DNA from: Tardiphaga alba
GTDB taxonomy: Bacteria > Pseudomonadota > Alphaproteobacteria > Rhizobiales > Xanthobacteraceae
NCBI RefSeq assembly: GCF_018279705.1
Contig: NZ_CP036498.1
Coordinates: forward strand, 5,101,001 to 5,165,000
Length of the DNA: 64,000 nt
Direction: 5' to 3'
Made by a program: the position numbers and the translations under genes. Shown one piece after another: positions 34,951 through 43,503 of this stretch. The notes below the pieces were generated by a model. It made no database searches. It was not told where the DNA came from and saw nothing but the letters and a program-made list of their open reading frames with translations. Each line of letters starts with the position of its first letter. The first letter of the stretch is position 1.

Positions 34951-35826
34951 ATGAAGCTGCTCAATCCGGACGACCTCGTCGCCATCGACATCCATACCCA
35001 TGCAGAGGAACCTTGCGGTTGCCACGCGGATGACGGCTATGACGATTTCCAGGCGCGGATGGCGGAATATTTCAAGTCTCCGCACAAGCATCCGCCAACC
35101 GTCGAGGAAACCGCTGCCTATTACCGCGCGAAGAAGATCGCCGCGGTGATCTTCCCCGTCGATGCCGAGCGTGAGACCGGCTTCCGGCGCTACAACAATT
35201 ACGAGATGCTGGAGATCGCCCAGCAAAATGCCGACGTGCTAATCCCGTTCGCCTCGATCGATCCGCACAAGGGCAAGCTCGGCGTGCGCGAGGCACGCAA
35301 ACTGATCTCCGAATACGGCGTAAAGGGATTCAAATTCCACCCGACCATGCAGGGCTTTTACGCCAACGACCGCATGGCCTACCCGCTCTATGAGGCGATC
35401 CAGGAAGGCGGCGCTATCGCACTATTCCATACCGGACAAACCGGCGTGGGCTCCGGCATGCCAGGCGGCATGGGGATGCGGCTGAAATATTCCAACCCGA
35501 TGTATATGGACGATGTTGCTGTCGATTTCCCGGACATGAAAATCATTCTCGCGCACCCTTCCTTCCCGTGGCAGGAAGAGGCACTGTCGGTCGCGACCCA
35601 TAAGCCCAACGTGTATATCGACCTCTCGGGCTGGTCGCCGAAATATTTTCCGCCTATCCTCGTGCGCTATATCAATTCCATCCTGCAAGATAAGATGCTG
35701 TTCGGCTCCGACTGGCCGGTCATCATGCCGGACCGCTGGATGGCCGACTTCGCCAAGCTCGACATTCGCGACGAGATCAGGCCGAAGGTCCTGAAGAACA
35801 ACGCACGGAAGCTCTTGGGTATATGA
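34951..35826 (+). CDS. Amidohydrolase-2 family metal-dependent hydrolase
   Basis: This 291-aa protein has the amidohydrolase barrel signatures: HTH metal ligands in DIHTHAEEP (His15, His17), GFKFHPTMQGF (His), LAHPSFPW (His) and the catalytic Asp in LFGSDWPV. The family includes decarboxylases and CoA-thioester hydrolases; in Rhodopseudomonas a member (CouO) hydrolyses a beta-ketoacyl-CoA in p-coumarate breakdown, which is one possibility. The cysteine pair in EEPCGCHAD near the first metal site is unusual. Its stop overlaps the next gene by 4 bp. Confidence 0.9.
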   Translation: MKLLNPDDLVAIDIHTHAEEPCGCHADDGYDDFQARMAEYFKSPHKHPPTVEETAAYYRAKKIAAVIFPVDAERETGFRRYNNYEMLEIAQQNADVLIPFASIDPHKGKLGVREARKLISEYGVKGFKFHPTMQGFYANDRMAYPLYEAIQEGGAIALFHTGQTGVGSGMPGGMGMRLKYSNPMYMDDVAVDFPDMKIILAHPSFPWQEEALSVATHKPNVYIDLSGWSPKYFPPILVRYINSILQDKMLFGSDWPVIMPDRWMADFAKLDIRDEIRPKVLKNNARKLLGI

Positions 35827-37060
35827 CGAAAGCCGATCTGCACGAGAAGCTCGCTGCCTCCCGGCAGATCGCCGCTATCGCCACCGCCTTTTTCCTCCCG
35901 TTCTCGACCAGCGGGCAGGCCATTTCGGTCTCTATTTTTGCGGTATTGGCACTGCTGACGCTGGATCGCGATCGGTTCACGGCAACGATGCGCCTGCCGG
36001 CAGCATGGCTGCCGACAGCGCTGTTTGCGCTAATCCTGATCGGCGTATCGTGGTCGATGTTGCCATTCACTGGCGCGATCAAGTGGATTGGCCCCTACGG
36101 CAAGCTTCTGCTGATCCCGCTGCTGCTGGCAACGGCGATATCCCCAAAACAGGCGCTGCAGATAGGTTACGGGTTTCTTGCGGCGTGCCTGATGGTCCTG
36201 ACGCTGTCCTATGCGTCGCTGCTCTGGCCGACAGGCCCCTGGAGCTCGTTCCGATCAGTGGGCATTCCGTTCAAGGACAACGCAGTCCAGAGCGAGTGCT
36301 TCGCGATCTGTGCGCTCGGGGTCGCCCTGGGTGCGCTACATGTTTGGTCCGAGGGGAATCGGAAGCGTGCCGTTGCGCTGGGCCTGCTAGCTCTGCTGTT
36401 CTTCGCCAACATATTTCTGATCTATGTGTCAAAGACCGGCATGCTCGTCGGTTTCGTGATGGTGGCGCTTCTCATTATCCACATCGGTGGATGGCGAACC
36501 GCATTCATCGTCGGAATTCCTATCGCACTGATTGTTGTGGGCACACTCGCTATATCCCGGGCGCGAAAATGCGGCTCAAGGAGATCACAACAGACATTAG
36601 CGCCGGCATCAAAACTGAAAATATATCGACTGCAGCCCGCATCGATTTCTGGCGCAAGGCAGCGGAGTTCGTGAAGCAAGCGCCGGTGCTGGGTCATGGC
36701 ACCGGCAGTATCCGGCCGCTCTATCAGAGCGTGGAGGCAGCTCGGCCGTCACCAATTGGTGAGGCAGTCGCTGATCCGCACAATCAGTTCCTGCACACCA
36801 CGCTGCAGGTCGGCCTGATTGGCGGCATTATCCTGCTGGCCATGTGGTTTTTTCATTTCAAAATGTTCGTTCGCCGCAACTTTGCCAGCACCATGGGTCT
36901 TGGCATCGTGATGCTGACGATCCTCGGCTCACTGTTCAACAGCCATATCTCGCAAGTCACCCAGGGCATGCTGTATTGCCTCGGCGTCGGCATGCTCGGT
37001 TCAGTCCTGCTGAATGCCAGGCCAGACGATCAGCATCTCGCGACTAAATCACCGGCCTGA
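35823..37060 (+). pseudogene. O-antigen ligase family protein, frameshifted at 36566-36569
   Basis: This membrane protein of the Wzy/WaaL polymerase-ligase family is split between two frames. The first frame gives several helices up to VVGTLAISRARK; the second resumes at MRLKEITTDI, with IDFWRKAAEFVKQAPVLGHGTGSI and the WaaL-typical HNQFLHTTLQVGLIG. Adding one A to the AAAA run at 36566-36569 restores one reading frame of about 412 codons. A programmed -1 shift is possible but less likely than a point deletion or a read error. Its 3' end overlaps the convergent FkbM gene by 17 bp. Confidence 0.85.
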
Positions 37061-37748
37061 AGATGAAATTGTTGCAGTAGTCGGGCGCGTTCCAGAACTC
37101 CGGGCGATTAGAAGCCTGATGCAGTGCCGGATCGAAGCGTGAGACCGGCTGCGTCTTGCCGCGCATCACGAATTCCCCGCGGTAGCCCCGGCTCTCGAGA
37201 TAGGTGAAGCAATCGGCGACCGCCCCCTCGCGGCAATGACGTTGCTCGCACTCGAAAACGAGCACTGGCCTGCTTTCGCGCAAAATCCGCTCGGCGCCCT
37301 TGAAGACGTCGAGTTCTGCGCCTTCGACATCGATTTTCAGCAGCGAGATCTTGTCCGTCGGCGTGAAATAGTCGTCCAGTGCCACGACACGCACGGGCAT
37401 AGTCGCCATCCCTTCGCTCGGGACCAGACTTGCACCGGGCGAATTGGGTGTAGGAATGTAGAGATCGAGCGTGCCGGAGGTTGAGGAGACACCGGCGGTT
37501 TCGATCACGACATTGTTCAACGACAGCGCGGTGCGGGCCTTGTTGAGATAATCCGCAAGGCCCGGCTGTGGCTCGAACGCAACCACACGTCCTGCCCACT
37601 TCGCCATCCAGTAGAGATAGCTGCCTTTGTTGGCGCCGATATCGCAGACGAGGTCGCGCGATGTGACGTGGCTGCGGATCGCGGCCAGTTCGGCGCGCTG
37701 ATCGCGGTATCGCGTCTTGTATGCTCGCCAGAGAAAACGTGCCTTCAT
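37044..37748 (-). CDS. FkbM-family SAM-dependent methyltransferase
   Basis: This 234-aa protein has the FkbM fold: the SAM-binding motif LVCDIGANKGSY (GxNxGxY), FEPQPGLADYL following, and the conserved LLKIDVEGAELDVFKGA block. Such enzymes O-methylate sugars or natural products, which fits a surface-polysaccharide neighbour (the O-antigen ligase). The ATG at 37746-37748 is preferred over a TTG seven codons earlier. Convergent overlap of 17 bp with the ligase gene. Confidence 0.88.
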   Translation of the reverse strand: MKARFLWRAYKTRYRDQRAELAAIRSHVTSRDLVCDIGANKGSYLYWMAKWAGRVVAFEPQPGLADYLNKARTALSLNNVVIETAGVSSTSGTLDLYIPTPNSPGASLVPSEGMATMPVRVVALDDYFTPTDKISLLKIDVEGAELDVFKGAERILRESRPVLVFECEQRHCREGAVADCFTYLESRGYRGEFVMRGKTQPVSRFDPALHQASNRPEFWNAPDYCNNFIFRPVI

Positions 37749-37925
37749 GCCAATATCTCGTAATCCCAATGAATTCCGTGGCGCCCCGAAGGAGCTCCAT
37801 CACTCTGGAAACGCATATAGGAAACGCCTCCCTTCTGGTAGCTGATGAACACCGCTCCTATCCGGAATCGCTTCCATTTCGCAGCGGGATGTGGGACGGC
37901 GTCGTATCGCATCCCAAGGTCTGCC

Positions 37926-38426
37926 ATGTCGCTCGAATCCGTCCGTGCCTTCCTCGCCGCCAAAGCCCCCGATCTGACCGTCACCGTCACTGACAAGAGT
38001 TCGGCCACTGTCGCCCTCGCCGCTGAGGCGCTGGGTGTGGAACCCGGGCAGATCGCCAAGACATTGTCGGTGCGCGCTGGCGATAGGGTGGTGCTCGTGG
38101 TGACCAAGGGGACAGCGCGGCTGGACAACAAGAAGGCGCGCGAGGCGCTGGGAGCCAAGCCGCGCATGCTGGGGGCCGAGGAAGTTGTGGCCCTGACGGG
38201 GCATCCCGTCGGCGGCGTGTGCCCGTTCGGCCTGGCGACGCCGCTGCAGGTCTATTGCGATGTGTCCCTGAAGGAATACGCCGAGGTCTGGCCGGCGGCA
38301 GGCTCGACCAACAGCTCGGTCCGCGTTACCCCTGACCGGATGGCCTCGCTGACCAACGCGACCTGGGTCGATGTCGCGCAGGAGCCGATGGCAGTGACGG
38401 ACGCGGCCTCTGCCGCACCCGAATAG
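37926..38426 (+). CDS. YbaK/EbsC-family aminoacyl-tRNA deacylase
   Basis: This 166-aa protein has the YbaK/ProX editing-domain core: LSVRAGDRVVLVVTKGTARLDNKKAREALGAKPRML and the GHPVGGVCPFGL loop. The family clears mischarged tRNA (for example Cys-tRNA-Pro or Ala-tRNA-Pro). The conserved Lys in TKGTARLDNKK is present. The ATG at 37926 is chosen because homology starts there. No operon partner. Confidence 0.92.
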   Translation: MSLESVRAFLAAKAPDLTVTVTDKSSATVALAAEALGVEPGQIAKTLSVRAGDRVVLVVTKGTARLDNKKAREALGAKPRMLGAEEVVALTGHPVGGVCPFGLATPLQVYCDVSLKEYAEVWPAAGSTNSSVRVTPDRMASLTNATWVDVAQEPMAVTDAASAAPE

Positions 38427-38835
38427 CGCGAGAATAATCGACCACCCCGTCCTAACGAAGGAGCACAATCCATCTGCTCAATGGCGGCAGCGCAGCGCCC
38501 GCATTGCTATTTTTCTGCCCCCTCGACTTCACGCAAGCGGACGACGATTTTTCGGTCATGGCGGCACGAAACAGGCCGTGAACCGGAATTCCATCATGCG
38601 TAAGACTCCCCCCTCTTCGACCACGCAGACGCCGCGAACCTGGAAAATCCTCAGCGCCATGATCGCCGCGGCCGCCGTAGGCCTCAGCACGGCTGGCGTC
38701 TGAGCCCAGCCCCTGCGTCCACCTCGTTCCGGGGTTGGGCCGTCCACCCGAGCGCCTGCCGTTATCCAATTATTGAAGGTATTTAGCTAAACTCCCACCC
38801 CGGTCGCGTTTGTTTGGCGACCTGGGGGAAATGCA
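38427..38835. other. 409-bp gap with one doubtful small open frame
   Basis: Apart from the small frame at 38596-38703 nothing gene-like is seen on either strand. The gap lies between two co-directional genes. No repeat of the families found elsewhere in the window is present. Confidence 0.5.
38596..38703 (+). pseudogene. Possible remnant of a small secreted protein, stopped within the signal-peptide region
   Basis: A 35-aa frame reads MRKTPPSSTTQTPRTWKIL followed by SAMIAAAAVGLSTAGV, which looks like a signal peptide, and then a TGA (38701-38703). The same frame continues AQPLRPPRSGVGPSTRAPAV up to a TAA near 38795, so a TGA seems to have replaced the residue at the usual A-x-A cleavage site. 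It may be a short real peptide, a decayed gene or chance. Weak support only. Confidence 0.3.
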
Positions 38836-39357
38836 ATGCGGCTGTTGCCGATCAGCGATGCCGACCGCAGCTGGAGCTCGCTGAAAGGGCAGTGGCGCAA
38901 GGCTGCCGAAGCCATCGAGGAAGACTTCTCGACCTATGTGATCGGCACCTTTGCGGCGCTGGACCCGCTCGTGCAAAGCGGCAAAGGCGGACTATACGGC
39001 CTCTATGAGGGAACCGTCCCGCAGGCATTCTGCCAGGTCAACAAACTGCTGATGCCCAAATTCGAAGGGCCCGTGCTGCGGGCCCGGTTCATGACCGTAT
39101 CACCGGCCTATGACCTGGGATCCGCGAGCGCGGAGAAGTATGGTCAGCTGCTCGTCGAGCTGTTCTCCGGCATGGTCTGGCTGTCCCGCAATGCGCTTTC
39201 CGCCAGCCACGTGCTGTTTCATCTGCGCAGTCCCGCCGACGCTCACTTTCTCGCTCCGCTGCAGACGCCAGTACCAAGCTCGCCCTTTCAGCGTTTCGCC
39301 ATCCATGGGGCTTGGGTCGAGTGCGACCTTAAGCTTCCCGAGCTCGAAGACGCATAA
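38836..39357 (+). CDS. Conserved hypothetical protein (PAS-like size, function unknown)
   Basis: This 173-aa soluble protein starts MRLLPISDADRSWSSLKGQW and is rich in aromatic and hydrophobic residues in its middle (FCQVNKLLMPKFEGPVLRARFMTVSPAYDLG). No signal peptide, helix bundle or catalytic motif is recognised. Its regular composition and good start suggest a real gene. Similar proteins seem limited to Bradyrhizobiaceae, but that is an impression and was not searched. It precedes a FadR-type regulator. Confidence 0.6.
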   Translation: MRLLPISDADRSWSSLKGQWRKAAEAIEEDFSTYVIGTFAALDPLVQSGKGGLYGLYEGTVPQAFCQVNKLLMPKFEGPVLRARFMTVSPAYDLGSASAEKYGQLLVELFSGMVWLSRNALSASHVLFHLRSPADAHFLAPLQTPVPSSPFQRFAIHGAWVECDLKLPELEDA

Positions 39358-39421
39358 TTCGACTGTCGCGATCTGCCGCGATCCGTCAGCTTGCGCGCCC
39401 CGCGTCGCGATGCTAGCCCAC

Positions 39422-39440
39422 TTGTACGATGATCGGACAA
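39422..39440. promoter_or_regulatory. Perfect palindrome TTGT-A-CGAT-G-ATCG-G-ACAA at the fadR-type gene start
   Basis: A 19-bp site with perfect dyad symmetry (TTGT N CGAT N ATCG N ACAA) overlapping the annotated ATG of the GntR/FadR gene. A degenerate second copy lies at 43298-43316 upstream of the TRAP operon. It is a candidate autoregulatory and operon operator for the FadR-type protein. Confidence 0.72.
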
Positions 39441-40202
39441 CAAAAACGTAAATCGCGCGACGGATCACCCGGCAAGACTTTGCTGCGTCCGCTCAATCCG
39501 ATACGCCGTCGGACCGAAGAGGTGGTCGAGCGCATTGCAGCGCAGATTGCCGACGGAGATCTCCGCGCCGGCGCGCGACTGCCCACCGAGCAGGCCATGA
39601 TGACCGCCATGGGCGTTAGCCGAACGGTGGTCCGCGAAGCGATCTCGGCATTGCGCGCCCAAGGCCTCGTTACTACGAGACAGGGAGCCGGCGCATTCGT
39701 CAACAACGAACCCGGCCAGCAGCCTTATGCCATCGATCCCGAAGGGCTCGGCTCACTCGGCAGCGTGATCGAGATCCTTGAACTCCGCACCGCGGTCGAA
39801 ATCGAAGCCGCCGCCATCGCCAGTGAACGCGCGACAGCCGCGCAGATAAAGGCCATCGCAAAAGCTGCTCACATCTTCCGCCGAGCCATCGCCAGCGGCG
39901 ACCGGGCCATCAAGGAGGATTTCGATTTTCATTTCGCGATCGCCGTCGGCACACGGAATTCGCGTTTTGTCGGCTTCCTCGAATTTCTTGGCGGCGTGAT
40001 CATTCCGCGCCAGACCATCCGCACCTTTGATGGCAAGGAAGACCTCCAGACACGCTATCTGCAGAGCATCGAGAGAGAACATCAGATGATCGTGGATGCC
40101 ATCAGCGAGCGTTCGCCGCGCAAAGCCCGCGAAGCGATGCGCCGGCATCTGGTGAATGGCAAGGCACGCTATAAGCAACTCGCGACGGAAGCCGCCAGAT
40201 AG
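39429..40202 (+). CDS. GntR-family (FadR subfamily) transcriptional regulator
   Basis: This 257-aa protein has a GntR winged helix (RTEEVVERIAAQIADGDLRAGARLPTEQAMMTAMGVSRTVVREAI) and an all-helical FCD effector domain with the metal-binding type pattern (for example DFDFHFAIAVGTRNSRF and REHQMIVDAI). FadR-type proteins often control sugar-acid or dicarboxylate uptake. It is convergent with the TRAP operon (gap of 7 bp), and a palindrome at its start recurs upstream of the TRAP binding-protein gene, so it is the likely TRAP regulator. The ATG lies within the operator and lacks a good ribosome-binding site; the true start could be later (TTG near 39480). Confidence 0.9.
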   Translation: MIGQQKRKSRDGSPGKTLLRPLNPIRRRTEEVVERIAAQIADGDLRAGARLPTEQAMMTAMGVSRTVVREAISALRAQGLVTTRQGAGAFVNNEPGQQPYAIDPEGLGSLGSVIEILELRTAVEIEAAAIASERATAAQIKAIAKAAHIFRRAIASGDRAIKEDFDFHFAIAVGTRNSRFVGFLEFLGGVIIPRQTIRTFDGKEDLQTRYLQSIEREHQMIVDAISERSPRKAREAMRRHLVNGKARYKQLATEAAR

Positions 40203-40209
40203 GCCGGAT

Positions 40210-41502
40210 CTATCTGAAGCCAAAGGCGTGTGGCAGTGCCATCGAGAACCAGGGCACATAGGTCACCAGCATCAGCACGGCGAACATGACCCAGTAGAAC
40301 GGCCATATCCCGCGCATCACTTCGTCCACCGATACCTTGCCGATGGCACAGCCGACGAATAGCGTCGTCCCGACAGGCGGCGTCAACAGCCCGATGCCGA
40401 GATTGAGCAACATCACGATGCCGAAATGCACGGGATCGATGCCAAAATTCTTTACGACCGGCAGCAGGATCGGCGTACAGATCAGGAGCAACGGCGCCAG
40501 ATCGAGCGCCGTTCCCAGGATCAGCAGCATGATGTTGAGCCACATCAGCAGCACGTATTTGTTCGACGAGATGGCGACGAAGAACTCGGTCATATGCATC
40601 GGCATCTGCATCATCGCCGCCACATAGCCGAAGCATGATGCCGTCGCGACCAGCGTGAGCACCATCGCCACGGTCTGCAGCGTGCGATAGGTCAGCATCG
40701 GAAGTTCCGACCATTTATAGTCGCGATAGATGAACATGGTGACGAAGAACGCCCATACGCAGGCGACGGCACCGGCCTCGATCGGCGTGAAGATGCCCGT
40801 CAGAATGCCGCCAAGCACGATCACCAGCGTGACGATGCCCCAGGTGGCATCGCCCAGCATCTTGAGCGCCTGCTTCATCGGCACGGGCTCGCCCTTGGGG
40901 TGCCCGTCGCGGTAGGCGACATATAGACACAGCAGCATGATTGCGAAACCAAGGAGCAGACCGGGGACAATACCGGCCAGAAACAGGCTGGTGATCGACA
41001 CGACACCACCCGTTGCCAGCGAATAGATCACGGCATTGTGGCTCGGCGGGACGAGGATCGCCTGCACCGACGCGGAGATCGTGACATTGGTCGCGAACAC
41101 ACGCGGATAGCCCTTCTCGGCCATCTGCGGGATCATCACCGAACCGATCGCCGACGTATCCGCCACCGATGATCCGGAGATGCCGGACATGATCGTCGTC
41201 GCGAGGATATTCACCTGGGAGAGGCCACCGCGAATGCGCGTAAAGCCGATCACCACGGCGGCAAAATCCACCAGGCGTCGCGCCATACCGCCTTCAGCCA
41301 TGATGGCGCCGGCCAGGACAAAGAAAGGCACTGTCAGCATCGACACCTTGCCGACGCCGCTGGAGAGCTGCTGCATGACCGCGGCCACCGGAAGATCGAT
41401 CCACAGCGCACCGACCAGCGCGGACAGCGCCAGCGCAAAGGCGATCGGCATGCCGATGGCGAAGAACAGACACATGCTGAGCAGGAGAACGGCGATGTCC
41501 AT
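40210..41502 (-). CDS. dctM: TRAP transporter large permease (DctM)
   Basis: This 430-aa membrane protein has about 12 helices and the DctM features: an FFVLAGAIMAEGGMARRLVDFA segment near residue 60 and the conserved GLLTPPVGTTLFVG near the C-terminus. It is the ion-coupled carrier of a tripartite ATP-independent periplasmic transporter, taking solute from DctP. It is the last gene of the three-gene TRAP operon, with 27 bp to dctQ. The substrate is unknown, but FadR-type control suggests a sugar acid or a dicarboxylate. Confidence 0.95.
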   Translation of the reverse strand: MDIAVLLLSMCLFFAIGMPIAFALALSALVGALWIDLPVAAVMQQLSSGVGKVSMLTVPFFVLAGAIMAEGGMARRLVDFAAVVIGFTRIRGGLSQVNILATTIMSGISGSSVADTSAIGSVMIPQMAEKGYPRVFATNVTISASVQAILVPPSHNAVIYSLATGGVVSITSLFLAGIVPGLLLGFAIMLLCLYVAYRDGHPKGEPVPMKQALKMLGDATWGIVTLVIVLGGILTGIFTPIEAGAVACVWAFFVTMFIYRDYKWSELPMLTYRTLQTVAMVLTLVATASCFGYVAAMMQMPMHMTEFFVAISSNKYVLLMWLNIMLLILGTALDLAPLLLICTPILLPVVKNFGIDPVHFGIVMLLNLGIGLLTPPVGTTLFVGCAIGKVSVDEVMRGIWPFYWVMFAVLMLVTYVPWFSMALPHAFGFR

Positions 41503-41529
41503 GTCTGATTTCTTTGTTGGGAATGGGCG

Positions 41530-42099
41530 CTAGTCGAGCGGCACGTGGGCATCACTGCCATCTTGTGGCGGTGGGCCGATGGTGAGTCGCTCGATGACGA
41601 ACAGGAACATCATCGCTCCTGACACCGGGATCGGCAGGTAAGTGATGCCGACCGAGAGCCAGGGAAATTCATCCACCGAGTTGCCCCAGGTGGTCAGCAC
41701 CAGCTTCATGCCCCAGATCACCATGAACAGCGCGACTGCGGCCATCAGCAATTCGCTGATGAAAGCTGCGACCAGACGGGCGCGCGGCGGGAGCAGATTG
41801 GTCCCCACCGTCATGTTCATGTGGATGCGCTGGCGATAACAATTCGCCGCACCGATAAACGTCACCGCAATGGTCAACAGCACGGCCAGCGGCTCCGGCC
41901 ATGACGCCGCACTGTTGAGAATGTAGCGGGTGTAAACCGCCCACGGGATGATCGCCGAGATCAGCACCAGCGCAACGCAGGAGAGGACGGCGCCGGTCCA
42001 GTACAATGCATTCATGGCGCTCCGGAATGCGGCTCCCGCAGGGCCTCCGGAGCCGACGACTGTTTTGGGAACGGCTGCTTTCGAAACGGCTTCGGACAT
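41530..42099 (-). CDS. dctQ: TRAP transporter small permease (DctQ)
   Basis: This 189-aa membrane protein has four helices and the DctQ pattern: WPEPLAVLLTIAVTFIGAANCYRQRIHMNM, the conserved helix-loop preceding the third helix. The polar N-terminal 30 residues are longer than usual. It sits between dctP and dctM in operon order. Function: the small membrane subunit that steadies the large permease. Confidence 0.93.
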   Translation of the reverse strand: MSEAVSKAAVPKTVVGSGGPAGAAFRSAMNALYWTGAVLSCVALVLISAIIPWAVYTRYILNSAASWPEPLAVLLTIAVTFIGAANCYRQRIHMNMTVGTNLLPPRARLVAAFISELLMAAVALFMVIWGMKLVLTTWGNSVDEFPWLSVGITYLPIPVSGAMMFLFVIERLTIGPPPQDGSDAHVPLD

Positions 42100-42179
42100 T
42101 TCACCTCGGACAAATACGGGCGGAGCAATGAAACGCTACGACGAAGCAGCCGAGCCACCTCGTCGTGCGTGTCCCTGGA

Positions 42180-43184
42180 CTAGCTCACCGCTGCAATCCG
42201 TTTGGTCATTTCGGCATATTTCGCGCCATATTTGTCCCAAACCGGCTTCACCGCGTCGCGGAACGGCTGCTTATCGACCGATGTCACCACATCGGTGCCG
42301 ACTTCCTTCATCTTATCGAGCGCCTTCGCCTCCGCCTCATACCAGAGCACGCGCTGTTCGAGCTGTGCCTCACGCCCAACCTTCTTCAACAGCGCCTGAT
42401 CATCCGGCGTCAGCTTGGCCCATGACGCCTTCGAGAAGACCAGAAGCTCCGGAATGATGAGATGCTCGGTCATCGACAGATACTTCGCGACCTGAAAGTG
42501 ATTCTGCGCCACGAAGGACGGCAGGTTGTTCTCGGCACCATCAACGACGCCAGTCTGCATGGCACTGAACACCTGATCGAAGCCCATGGCGACACCATTG
42601 CCGCCCAGCGCATTCATGGTGTCGATGAACAGCGGATTGCCGATCATGCGGATCTTGAGACCCTTGAGGTCGGCGAGCGACTTGATCGGCCGTTTGCTGT
42701 TGTAGATGTTACGCGAACCGGCATTCATCCAGCCGAGCGCAACGAGATTGGTCTTCTCGTTGGCCGTGATCTTGTTCAGGAGTTCATTGCCGATCTCGCC
42801 ATCAAGCACGGCTTCCATGTGCTTGGAATCGCGGAACACGAAGGGCATGTTGAAGACGTTGACGTCATCGACGACCGGGCCCACGGCGCCGACCGAGATA
42901 CGCGCGATCTGCAGCGCGCCGACCTGTGCCTGCTCGATGGCTTCCTTCTCGCCGCCGAGCTGCATCGAGGGAAACATCTGGATGCTGAGCCGGCCACTGG
43001 TCGCCGCTTCAAGCTTCTTGCCCATGCGGACCACGGCTTCCACCGTGGGATAGCCGAGCGGATGAACGTCGGATGCCTTGAGCACCATCTTGCTCTGCGC
43101 AAGCGCAGGCACCACGCGTCCGAGCCCCGCAGTGCCAGCAGCAATCGCGGCCAAGCCGGCTTTGACGACTTCTCGTCTGTTCAT
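42180..43184 (-). CDS. dctP: TRAP transporter substrate-binding protein (DctP)
   Basis: This 334-aa periplasmic protein begins MNRREVVKAGLAAIAAGTAG, a signal peptide with a twin-Arg-like RR start, and continues with the DctP signature (KASDVHPLGYPTVEAVVRMGKKLEAATSGRLSIQMFP) and the conserved Arg region in the middle (PIKSLADLKGLKIRMIGNPLFIDTMNALGGNGVAMGF). The start at 43184 is supported by GGGAGGA upstream; the open frame continues far upstream but is not coding. First gene of the TRAP operon. Confidence 0.95.
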   Translation of the reverse strand: MNRREVVKAGLAAIAAGTAGLGRVVPALAQSKMVLKASDVHPLGYPTVEAVVRMGKKLEAATSGRLSIQMFPSMQLGGEKEAIEQAQVGALQIARISVGAVGPVVDDVNVFNMPFVFRDSKHMEAVLDGEIGNELLNKITANEKTNLVALGWMNAGSRNIYNSKRPIKSLADLKGLKIRMIGNPLFIDTMNALGGNGVAMGFDQVFSAMQTGVVDGAENNLPSFVAQNHFQVAKYLSMTEHLIIPELLVFSKASWAKLTPDDQALLKKVGREAQLEQRVLWYEAEAKALDKMKEVGTDVVTSVDKQPFRDAVKPVWDKYGAKYAEMTKRIAAVS

Positions 43185-43297
43185 AGACGAAATCCTCCCT
43201 GTGATTTCCCGATAGCCGGCATTTGCGCCGTTGTTTTTGGTCGCCTCGCTTTCGAGGTCGGTCTTGTCGCTCAACTCGCCGGCGCAAGGCCGGAAAG

Positions 43298-43316
43298 TTG
43301 TACGATGACCTGACAT
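43298..43316. promoter_or_regulatory. Degenerate copy of the FadR-type operator upstream of dctP
   Basis: TTGTACGATGACCTGACAT matches the palindrome at 39422-39440 in 15 of 19 positions, with a perfect left half. It lies 114 bp before the dctP start. Finding the same motif at the regulator and at the transporter is good evidence that the FadR-type protein controls both. Confidence 0.62.
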
Positions 43317-43409
43317 CTAGCATTCAGATTGAAGTGCGACAAGCGGACACATGCAAGCGCAGGTCGCACGAAAGTGCAATGCGCGTGCGCTGCGAAGGGA
43401 GGGGAAATC

Positions 43410-43493
43410 GTAGGGTGGGCAAAGCGCAGCGTGCCCACCATCGCGGGCACTGCAAGGGATGGATGGTGGGCACGCTACGCTTTGCCCACCTAC
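43410..43493. repeat. Palindromic repeat, GTAGGGTGGGCAAAGCG family
   Basis: GTAGGGTGGGCAAAGCGCAGCG...CCCACC and its inverse GGTGGGCACGCTACGCTTTGCCCACCTAC surround a core with CATCGCGGGCACTGCA. This widespread alphaproteobacterial palindrome lies upstream of the TRAP operon promoter. Only one copy is in the window. Confidence 0.85.
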
Positions 43494-43503
43494 AATTCGG
43501 GAC

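Larger units (their letters stand above)
43185..43503. other. 319-bp gap holding the TRAP promoter, an operator and a repeat
   Basis: From dctP outward: promoter region, the degenerate FadR-type palindrome at 43298-43316, and the palindromic repeat at 43410-43493. The rest carries no gene-like frame. The DUF2478 gene ends at 43504 on the same strand, so the repeat sits between its 3' end and the TRAP promoter. Confidence 0.6.

Noticed and set aside
36564..36571. Programmed -1 ribosomal frameshift in the O-antigen ligase gene
   Set aside because: The run is only AAAA, without a full slippery heptamer or an evident downstream structure, and two other genes show the same one-base loss. A deletion or read error is simpler.
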